This document shows positions 1-6,044 of a DNA stretch of 26,874 bases, one piece after another; the first letter of the stretch is position 1; each line of letters opens with the position of its first letter. This DNA comes from Verrucomicrobiaceae bacterium (lineage in GTDB: Bacteria > Verrucomicrobiota > Verrucomicrobiae > Verrucomicrobiales > Akkermansiaceae): NCBI GenBank assembly GCA_003820635.1, contig RPOS01000038.1, positions 1 to 26,874 on the forward strand, written 5' to 3'. Made by a program: the position numbers and the translations under genes. Below the pieces are notes generated by a model that worked only from the letters and a program-made list of their open reading frames with translations, did no database searches and had not been told where the DNA came from.

Positions 1-1
1 C

Positions 2-166
2 CTCATCGCCGTCAAGGAAACCCTCGGCGACGCCTGGCTCAACAACCGCCGCTACCGCTTCGGCGCCTCCGCCCTCCTCAACGACCTGCTCCGCCAGCTC
101 GAAACCCAGCGCACAGGAGCCTATCAGGCACCTTGGGCTTTCTCGGAGGACTCCAGCGGTTACTGA
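2..166 (+). CDS. deoC: Deoxyribose-phosphate aldolase, C-terminal 54 codons (partial)
   Basis: The window opens inside this gene; only the last 54 codons and the TGA at 164-166 are visible. The visible part contains an R-[IF]-GAS-x-LLND-type segment (YRFGASALLNDLLRQLE), which is the phosphate-binding end of the TIM barrel in class I DeoC/DERA. The protein ends in Tyr; a C-terminal tyrosine reaching the active site is a known DERA feature. The family cleaves 2-deoxyribose-5-phosphate to glyceraldehyde-3-phosphate and acetaldehyde in the cytoplasm. The aldehyde dehydrogenase at 1873 fits as the consumer of acetaldehyde, and the two genes were probably adjacent before the insertions now lying between them. 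Identity rests on a short tail, so the family is fairly certain but the integrity of the rest is unknown. Confidence 0.82.
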   Translation, partial: LIAVKETLGDAWLNNRRYRFGASALLNDLLRQLETQRTGAYQAPWAFSEDSSGY

Positions 167-187
167 CACTTTGACCAGTTGATGGAA

Positions 188-1273
188 TCACCCGATCCCC
201 ACCCGCAGATCCCGCGCACTCCATAACAAACCTGCTGCCGGTTTGCCGCTCCCCCGCAGCCGTCTTGCGCCATCCTTGCGCTTCGATGTGAACCGGTCCC
301 GCGCCAACTCAAAAGCCTCGTTCACGAACGTCTTGCTGCCAATCACCGCCCCATCGGTGAAATACCTCACCCGGCAGCGCAGCATGGCCGCCATGTCCAG
401 ATCCGGCAGCGCCGTCTCGTTGTCCGCGCTTTCCAACAAATCGGCCGTGTTCTTGGTCACCGGACCCCGGGATTGCACCTGCGCGTGCCCGCTCTTCCTT
501 TGCAGCTCGATGCCCATCAATCGACGATACAAACGCGAAACCTCACGCCACTTCTCCGCCTCGAATCCCACGCCCTGATCGCAAAAATACGCCCGCACCA
601 AGCCCTCGCGCGCCTTCTTCCCATTTCCCTTCGCCCCACCGCCCATCGCTTCCCCATAACTGCTCCATCGGTAGTCTGCCGGATCCTCCACCATCCCCGC
701 ACGCAAGGGATTGAGATCGATGTATGCCGCCATCGTCCGTGCCGCCACGCCGCTTTCCACGATCACGCTCTTGAAACGCTCCTCCCACAGCGTGCCCGTC
801 CGCGAATGGATGCGGTTGAACCAGCGCGTGAAACGGATCAGCAACCCCTTCATGAACTCGCTCAGATCATGCATCCGGTAAGTGAAACGCGCATGAATCC
901 TTGCAACCACCACCGCCTCTTCTACCACCCCCGCGGAAACCTGCCGTCGCGCCTCCTCCAATTCCGCCGCCACTCCCGCCACAAAAGCCTCGGAATACAG
1001 TCCGGAAAGCCGTTTCAGCAACTCCCCGTCCGAAAGCCCTTCTTCCGCCATCGGCGGCACCTCCAGCAGCAGGTGGAAGTGGTTGGACATCATGCAGTAG
1101 GAAAGAACCCGGCAGCCCGAGAAGTTCTCATACATCCGCAAATACATCCGGAACGCCTCGCATTCCCGCTCCCCAAACACAAAGCGCCGGTCCACCACCC
1201 TTGAAATGCAGTGGTAAATCACCGGTTTCGAGGACGAATTCTGCCAATTTGCCAACCACCGTGCCTTGCGCAT
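188..1273 (-). CDS. Y1 (HUH) transposase of the REP-associated/IS200-like type
   Basis: This 361-residue protein has the Y1 transposase layout. The HUH motif HFH is at residues 65-67 within SNHFHLLLEV. A GTLWEERFKSV segment lies near 160-170. The YIDLNPLRAG helix around 184 holds the likely catalytic Tyr, followed by DYRWSSY. These are hallmarks of RAYTs (REP-associated tyrosine transposases), which process single-stranded DNA at hairpins. It is much longer than the roughly 150 residues of IS200 TnpA: about 60 residues are inserted after HFH and there is a C-terminal extension of about 150 residues with an RCRVRYFTDGAVIGSKTFV segment. I see no clear element ends. It lies antisense between deoC and the ALDH gene, so it looks like an insertion into that cluster. 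No frameshift or stop is seen, so it may be active or domesticated. Confidence 0.85.
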   Translation of the reverse strand: MRKARWLANWQNSSSKPVIYHCISRVVDRRFVFGERECEAFRMYLRMYENFSGCRVLSYCMMSNHFHLLLEVPPMAEEGLSDGELLKRLSGLYSEAFVAGVAAELEEARRQVSAGVVEEAVVVARIHARFTYRMHDLSEFMKGLLIRFTRWFNRIHSRTGTLWEERFKSVIVESGVAARTMAAYIDLNPLRAGMVEDPADYRWSSYGEAMGGGAKGNGKKAREGLVRAYFCDQGVGFEAEKWREVSRLYRRLMGIELQRKSGHAQVQSRGPVTKNTADLLESADNETALPDLDMAAMLRCRVRYFTDGAVIGSKTFVNEAFELARDRFTSKRKDGARRLRGSGKPAAGLLWSARDLRVGIG

Positions 1274-1335
1274 GTCGCAACACTACCACCGCCAGCCCAG
1301 ATGCCAAGAAGGTTCTTGTTAATTTATCTGTCACC

Positions 1336-1632
1336 TTATGCGATCGGTTCAATGTAATAAAAGCGCGCCACCACCGCCCCGGTGGTGCCTATCGTGAATT
1401 CCGTGAACCGTGCTGCGCCGTCCACCACATATTCATGCGTGCTGAGGACGAATTGGCGGTGCGGGACTTCGTGGCAGACGGCGGTGAAGGCGTTGGGGCG
1501 GAGCGGGCCGAGGGTGGGACGGTGGAATTTTTCGTAGCGGGCGAGAAAGGCGTCCCAAGCGGCGGTGAGGATTTGCCAGAGTGGCGAGGCGCGGGGGCGG
1601 CGGGGTTGGGAGATGGACGGCACGACGTGTGT
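1336..1632 (-). pseudogene. Probable IS91-family transposase N-terminal remnant
   Basis: Between stops this frame encodes about 98 residues beginning just after a TGA. The first part (PRRPRASPLWQILTAAWDAF, then LARYEKFHRP and LGPLRPNAFTAV) resembles the N-terminus of IS91-type transposases, which start with PR-x-P-x-ASPL-Y/W-x-I/L and continue to a zinc-finger region. Here the cysteine-rich zinc finger and all catalytic residues are absent, and after about residue 60 the sequence (ending VVARFYYIEPIA) no longer resembles that family. A possible start is GTG at 1623. I read it as a truncated, decayed copy possibly joined to another fragment. An uncharacterised small protein is the alternative. 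Confidence 0.4.
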
Positions 1633-1664
1633 TCATGAGAACATTTTTGTGCGGGGCAAGAATG

Positions 1665-1867
1665 GGGCGGGATGGTTTGGACAAGGGGATGGTCAGCCGC
1701 ACCGCGACTTGATCCGGCTTGCCGCGGAGCACGATCTCGAAAATGCTCGCGAAATCATGGATCGCGTTCTGGATGCCATTAGCCACTGGAATCATCATGC
1801 CGCAGCCAACGGCATTCCGACCGCCACGGCTGGCATGGTTGCCGCCCAACACCACCTCACCATCTAG
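1665..1867 (+). pseudogene. HipA-like kinase C-terminal remnant
   Basis: In this frame the translation reads QGDGQPHRDLIRLAAEHDLE followed by NAREIMDRVLDAISHW and an Ala-rich end, then TAG at 1865-1867. This matches the end of HipA-family kinases, where a (G/N)xG...DLLxLA motif is followed by a helix ending in a Trp and a short AGV-like tail. HipA proteins are Ser/Thr kinases of the HipBA toxin-antitoxin systems. Nothing upstream supplies the kinase core (no activation loop or catalytic HxDxxxxN), and the minus strand here carries an IS91-like remnant, so only the tail survives. The stop lies five bases before the ALDH start, so this fragment now forms the upstream region of that gene. Confidence 0.45.
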
Positions 1868-1872
1868 CAGCC

Positions 1873-3375
1873 ATGCCCTCCAAAAAATCCACCGCCCGCG
1901 AACTGCTCTTCGGCGACCTTTGGGAATTCGATCCCGCGCCGGAATCCGCGCCCGCCCACATTGCCGCCCGCTACGGGCTGTTCATCGGCGGCAAAATGGT
2001 AACGCCGAAATCGCGCAAATACTTCGATTCCATCTCGCCGCGCGACGGAAAAAAACTCTCGGAAATCCCGCTCGCCAACGCCGCCGACGTGGATGCCGCC
2101 TATCAAGCCGCCGCCATCGCCTTCAAGTCATGGAGCAAACTCCCCGGTGCCGAACGCGGTAAATACCTGTTCCGCATCGCACGTCTCTTGCAGGACCGCT
2201 CGCGGGAGTTCGCCGTGGCCGAGACGCTCGACGGCGGCAAGCCGATCACCGAGTCGCGCGATTTCGACCTGCCGATGGCCGCCGCGCATTTCTTCTATCA
2301 CGCCGGCTGGGCGGACAAGCTCGACTACGTCGCGCCCGGCCGCACGCTCGCGCCGCTCGGCGTCATCGGCCAGGTGATCCCGTGGAATTTCCCGCTGCTG
2401 ATGTTGGCATGGAAAATCGCGCCCGCTCTCGCCACCGGCAATACGGTGGTCATCAAACCCGCGGAAACGACCTCCATCACCGCGCTCAAATTCGCCTCCA
2501 TTCTAACGGATGCGGGACTGCCGCCCGGCGTCATCAACATCGTCACCGGCGCTGCGGAAACCGGAGCCGCCGTGGTCAGCCATCCGCTCGCCGCCAAGAT
2601 CGCCTTCACCGGCTCCACCGAAGTCGGAAAATCCATCCAGCGAGCCCTCGCCGGAACCGGTAAAAAGCTCACCCTCGAACTCGGTGGCAAGGCCGCCAAC
2701 ATCGTTTTTGATGACGCCCCGCTCGACCAGGCTGTCGAAGGCATCGTCAACGGCATCTTCTTCAACCAAGGCCACGTCTGCTGCGCGGGATCACGTCTGT
2801 TGGTTCAGGAAAGCATCGCGAAAAACATCCTCGCCGGCCTCAAGCGCCGCCTCGCCACTCTGCGCGTCGGCGATCCGCTCGACAAGAACACCGATGTCGG
2901 AGCTATCAACTCGAAGGAACAACTCGCCAAGATCCGCGAGCTCGTGCAAAGCGGCATCGACGAAGGAGCGGAGATCCACCAACCCGCCTGCAAACTCCCG
3001 CGCAACGGCTTCTATTTCCCGCCCACTCTTTTCTCCGGAGTTTCCCAAAGCCAGCGCATCGCCCGTGAGGAAATCTTCGGTCCGGTGCTTTCCATCCTCA
3101 CCTTCCGCACGCCAGACGAAGCCATCGAAAAAGCCAACAACACGCCCTTCGGCCTCAGCGCCGGCGTCTGGACCGACAAGGGCTCCAAAATCCTCATGAT
3201 GGCCTCCCGCCTCAAGGCCGGCGTCGTTTGGGCAAACACTTATAACAAATTCGATCCCTCATCCCCCTTCGGCGGCTACAAGGAATCCGGCTTCGGCCGC
3301 GAAGGCGGCAAACACGGGCTGCTGGATTACGCTTCGCTAAAGACACAAGACTTCAAGACGCAAGACGCAAGATGA
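1873..3375 (+). CDS. NAD(P)-dependent aldehyde dehydrogenase
   Basis: A 500-residue soluble ALDH of normal family length. Visible landmarks are IPWNFP at 169-174, the cofactor-binding KPAETT at 195-200, FTGSTEVGK at 245-253, the general base Glu269 in LELGGK, catalytic Cys303 in NQGHVCCAGS, and EEIFGPVL near the C-terminus. The residue two before the catalytic Cys is His rather than the usual Gln or Glu. It oxidises an aldehyde to the acid; next to deoC the likely substrate is acetaldehyde or another small aldehyde, by inference. The C-terminus is odd: the last 13 residues (SLKTQDFKTQDAR) are encoded by an intergenic-type heptamer repeat, suggesting the original stop was lost. No clear ribosome-binding site precedes the ATG, which follows the HipA-like remnant by five bases. 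Confidence 0.93.
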   Translation: MPSKKSTARELLFGDLWEFDPAPESAPAHIAARYGLFIGGKMVTPKSRKYFDSISPRDGKKLSEIPLANAADVDAAYQAAAIAFKSWSKLPGAERGKYLFRIARLLQDRSREFAVAETLDGGKPITESRDFDLPMAAAHFFYHAGWADKLDYVAPGRTLAPLGVIGQVIPWNFPLLMLAWKIAPALATGNTVVIKPAETTSITALKFASILTDAGLPPGVINIVTGAAETGAAVVSHPLAAKIAFTGSTEVGKSIQRALAGTGKKLTLELGGKAANIVFDDAPLDQAVEGIVNGIFFNQGHVCCAGSRLLVQESIAKNILAGLKRRLATLRVGDPLDKNTDVGAINSKEQLAKIRELVQSGIDEGAEIHQPACKLPRNGFYFPPTLFSGVSQSQRIAREEIFGPVLSILTFRTPDEAIEKANNTPFGLSAGVWTDKGSKILMMASRLKAGVVWANTYNKFDPSSPFGGYKESGFGREGGKHGLLDYASLKTQDFKTQDAR

Positions 3376-3455
3376 AGAGATCCGGTGCAGCCGTCCCGTC
3401 CAAGCCCGGTGCATGCTCTTTCTCTTGAGTCTTGAAGTCTTGCGTCTTGTGTCTC
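3341..3455. repeat. Heptamer (CAAGACN) repeat arranged as an inverted repeat
   Basis: The left arm (3341-3372) is a run of 7-bp units of the type CAAGACN. The right arm (about 3421-3455) is the same kind of run on the opposite strand. The outer 11 bases of the arms (AGACACAAGAC) are perfectly complementary and the interior units are complementary in shuffled order. About 48 bases separate the arms. It occupies the whole spacer between the two ALDH genes and forms the 3' end of the first. A long imperfect hairpin could form in the transcript, but there is no terminal T-run, so a role as a terminator is unsupported. Confidence 0.75.
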
Positions 3456-3476
3456 TCCTCCATCACTTAACTCGCC

Positions 3477-4307
3477 ATGACCCTTAAAATCACCAAAACC
3501 CCAAAATGCTACGTCGGCGGAGCCTTCATCCGCTCCGAGTCCGGCCGCGTGGCGCCTCTAACAGACGATGCCGGGCACTTCCTCTGCAACATCCCGCTGT
3601 GCACGAAGAAGGACCTCCGCAACGCCGTGGAAGCCGCCGCCAAGGCCGGTGCCGGCTGGGCGAAACGCACGCCCTATAACCGCGCGCAGATCCTTTATCG
3701 CCTCGCCGAAATGATCGAATCACGTGCTGCGGAAATGGCAGCCGTCACCAGTGACAATGAAGTCCGCGCCACCATCGAGCGCATCGTCCACTTCGCCGGT
3801 TGGGCGGACAAATACGAGCAGATGCTCGGCAGCGTCAACCCGGTCGCCACTCCGCATTTCAATTTCACCGTCACCGAACCGGTCGGCATCGTCGGTATTA
3901 TCGCACCGGAGGATGCGCCGCTGTTAGGACTCCTCACCCTCATCCTCCCCGCCATTACGGCCGGAAACTCCGTGGTCGCCCTCGCCTCGCGCAAATCCCC
4001 CTACCCTTCCATCCTGTTAGGCGAAATGCTCACCGTGAGCGATCTGCCCGGAGGCGTGGTCAACCTGCTCACCGGTGACCGCAAGGACATGCTATCCACC
4101 TTCGCCACCCACGAGCACCTCCGCGCCGTTTCCGCCGTGGCGGACAAGGCGGATGCCACGATCCTCCAGCAAGGCGCGGCGGAGAGCGTGAAGCGCGTGA
4201 AAATCCACAGCCCGGACAGCGACTGGTTTTCCGACGCGCACGACTCGCCCTACGCCATCCGCGATTTCACCGAAGCCAAAACCGTCTGGCACCCGATCGG
4301 TGCCTGA
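3477..4307 (+). CDS. Truncated, catalytically incomplete aldehyde dehydrogenase paralogue
   Basis: A 276-residue protein homologous to the ALDH N-terminal and cofactor-binding part. It contains YVGGAFIRSESG, a VTEPVGIVGIIAPEDAPLL segment aligning with the IPWNFP region of active ALDHs, and PAITAGNSVVALAS in place of the KPAE cofactor strand. It ends after a PGGVVNLLTG-like segment plus about 75 divergent residues. There is no ELGGK glutamate and no catalytic-cysteine region. The frame is open and ends cleanly, so it is not simply a frameshifted pseudogene. It follows the full-length ALDH by about 100 bases. Cysteine-less short ALDHs beside a complete one occur, to my knowledge, in deoC clusters of PVC bacteria; a scaffold or regulatory subunit is the inferred role. 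Two CTGTTAG words and one CTAACAG word lie in this gene. Confidence 0.82.
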   Translation: MTLKITKTPKCYVGGAFIRSESGRVAPLTDDAGHFLCNIPLCTKKDLRNAVEAAAKAGAGWAKRTPYNRAQILYRLAEMIESRAAEMAAVTSDNEVRATIERIVHFAGWADKYEQMLGSVNPVATPHFNFTVTEPVGIVGIIAPEDAPLLGLLTLILPAITAGNSVVALASRKSPYPSILLGEMLTVSDLPGGVVNLLTGDRKDMLSTFATHEHLRAVSAVADKADATILQQGAAESVKRVKIHSPDSDWFSDAHDSPYAIRDFTEAKTVWHPIGA

Positions 4308-4317
4308 ATCCACCATT

Positions 4318-4868
4318 ATGAAAACGCCGCTGTTCCTGTCACTCGCGCTGGCCGCCTCCGCCGCGGCTGAAAAACCCAACATTGTTTTTCTCTTCTCGGA
4401 TGACCACGCCCTGCAGGCGATTTCCGCCTATGGCGGCCGCTTCTAGGACATCGCGCCGACGCCCAACATCGACCGCATCGCGAAGGATGGCGCCATCTAC
4501 GAGCGTTCCTATTGCACCAACTCCATCCGCGGCCCCTCGCGCGCCAGCATCCTCACCGGCAAGCACTCCCACATCAACGGCTACATCGACAACACCAACC
4601 GGGAGTTCGACGGCCCGCAGCCGCCGGCTTGCCTATTCCGGAGGACAACCAGGGCCGCAGCCTGCGGCCCGTCTTCAAGCACGACGGAGTCGCCACCAGC
4701 CGCCACAAGCTGTTCCATCTGCCCCGCACCAAAGAATGGCAACTCTTCGACCTGCAAACCGATCCCCGGGAAAAGCGCAGCCTCCATGACGATCCCGCCA
4801 GCGCCGGGCTGCTGGCGGAAATGAAGGTCCTCTATCAGGAAATGCGCACTTATTACAAAGTGCCCTGA
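4318..4868 (+). pseudogene. Sulfatase pseudogene (nonsense codon, lost active site, internal deletions)
   Basis: The start encodes a signal peptide (MKTPLFLSLALAASAAAE) and the metal-binding opening KPNIVFLFSDDH of type I sulfatases. After 42 codons an in-frame TAG (4444-4446) interrupts it. The frame then continues with APTPNIDRIAKDG and the active-site region, but the formylglycine cysteine of the C-x-P-S-R motif reads RGPSR. Near 4620 the sequence jumps to a different frame and to the family's C-terminal part (DNQGRSLRPVFK, then VATSRHKLFHLP and WQLFDLQTDPREKRSL), ending YYKVP with TGA at 4866-4868. About 180 codons remain of a usual 450-500, so there is at least one large internal deletion, probably two. 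It cannot make an active enzyme. Confidence 0.88.
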
Positions 4869-4954
4869 GCGGGGAAGGAATGAGCGCAACAAGCATGCAG
4901 GAAACCCGGTGATTTTTCATGGTTTGCATACCGCTTTTCGGATTAATTATCCCC

Positions 4955-5542
4955 ATGTCCGAATCCTCCGCGCCCGCTCCGCAAAAAATCCCCGCTTCCG
5001 CCAGGGTGTTCATCGTGCTGGCGGTCCTCGCGCTCGTCCTCGGCGGGCTGTGGTGGTGGTACAACCGGCCGATCCGCCCGGTGGAGCTCAGCGCACAGGA
5101 AAAGGCCGTGGTGGAGCAAAAGGTCGAGGCGATCCAGAAACCCGCCGAGCCGGGTTATGAAAAAGGCTCCAAGGAAATCATCCTCACCGAGCGCGAGCTC
5201 AACGGCCTGCTCCACCAAAACACCACGCTCGGGGATTCGCTGGAGTTCGAGCTCGTCACCAATGCCATCCACGCCCGCATCGAGTTTGATCTCGATCCCG
5301 GGCTCCCCATCGTCGGCGGCAAGCGCCTCAAGGCCCGCGCCCGTTTTCTCGTGAGCGGAGACCCCGGCAGGGCGGCGCTCATCCTCGACGACCTCACCGT
5401 CTGGGGCGTCTCGCTGCCAAACGACTGGCTGGGCGGCATCAAGGGCCAGGACCTGTTAGGCCAGGCGCTCGGCGGCGGAATCGGCGGCGTGGAGGAATTC
5501 AAGGTCGAGCGCGGGAAGCTGCTCATCCGCCTGGCGGAGTGA
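4955..5542 (+). CDS. Uncharacterised membrane-anchored protein (195 aa)
   Basis: I do not recognise the family. From the ATG at 4955 (MSESSAPAPQK) the protein has a short cytoplasmic head, one transmembrane helix at about 15-37 (VFIVLAVLALVLGGLWWWY) and a roughly 155-residue extracytoplasmic domain. That domain contains ILTERELNGLLHQN, followed by alternating strands (FELVTNAIHARIEFDLD) and a Gly-rich stretch near the C-terminus. The 'ILTERELN' helix followed by a beta-rich region recalls membrane-tethered beta-clamp/YpmS-like (DUF2140-type) proteins, an impression only. An in-frame ATG at 4919 would add 12 residues but fits less well. It heads a run of three plus-strand envelope genes. One CTGTTAG word (5453) supplies its only TTA codon that I saw. 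Confidence 0.75.
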   Translation: MSESSAPAPQKIPASARVFIVLAVLALVLGGLWWWYNRPIRPVELSAQEKAVVEQKVEAIQKPAEPGYEKGSKEIILTERELNGLLHQNTTLGDSLEFELVTNAIHARIEFDLDPGLPIVGGKRLKARARFLVSGDPGRAALILDDLTVWGVSLPNDWLGGIKGQDLLGQALGGGIGGVEEFKVERGKLLIRLAE

Positions 5543-5619
5543 CTTGCGGGAAATTTACCCTCGCTTTGAACGAATCCCGCCCTAAACCCCGTATTTCGAA
5601 CCGCAAGCATCCCCAAGCC

Positions 5620-6024
5620 ATGGCCCGCCGCGCAAGCTCCCGCCCCAATCCCGGCATCATCCTCGGTGCCGCAGCCGCCATTGCCGTCGCCCTTTTCGCC
5701 GGCAAATCACTGCTTGGCAAAAAGTCCTCCTCCTTCGGCGATGTTCCGCAATTGCAGATCGAAAACCTCCTCGAAAACGGCAACAGCCTGCGCGGTGACG
5801 AATATGTCGTGGAAGGCCAGGTGGACGAAAAACTCCACTGGACCAGCGACCACGGCCAAGTGGTCAGTGTGCGGGTGGCCACACCCGGCGGCGATGAATT
5901 CATCGGCATCGAGATTCCACCGGAGCTGAGCGCCCTCAACATCGACATCCGCCAGAGATACGCCTTCAAGGTGAAGTTCCGGCAGGGCGGCATCGCCGTG
6001 GCCACCGGCATCAACCGCCTTTGA
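5620..6024 (+). CDS. Uncharacterised membrane-anchored small protein, possible OB-fold
   Basis: A 134-residue protein with a basic head (MARRASSRPN), one transmembrane helix (GIILGAAAAIAVALFAGKSL) and a small periplasmic domain of about 100 residues. The domain reads as successive strands (EYVVEGQVDEKLHW, VVSVRVATPG, FIGIEIPPEL, YAFKVKFRQG), an order that would suit an OB-like barrel; this is an inference from pattern only. An in-frame ATG at 5539 would add 27 residues without membrane or signal character, so the ATG at 5620 is preferred. It lies 77 bases after the previous gene and 20 bases before the next, in the same direction, and probably shares their transcript. Confidence 0.7.
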   Translation: MARRASSRPNPGIILGAAAAIAVALFAGKSLLGKKSSSFGDVPQLQIENLLENGNSLRGDEYVVEGQVDEKLHWTSDHGQVVSVRVATPGGDEFIGIEIPPELSALNIDIRQRYAFKVKFRQGGIAVATGINRL

Positions 6025-6044
6025 TTTTCCAACAACCGCGCCTC

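Noticed and set aside
1369..1387. CACCACC-GCCCC-GGTGGTG inverted repeat as a REP sequence for the nearby transposase
   Set aside because: It lies inside the IS91-like remnant frame, is short, and no second copy was seen in the window.
4444..4446. TAG in the sulfatase read as a recoded amino acid
   Set aside because: The same gene has also lost its active-site Cys and large internal parts with a frame change, so decay explains it without recoding.
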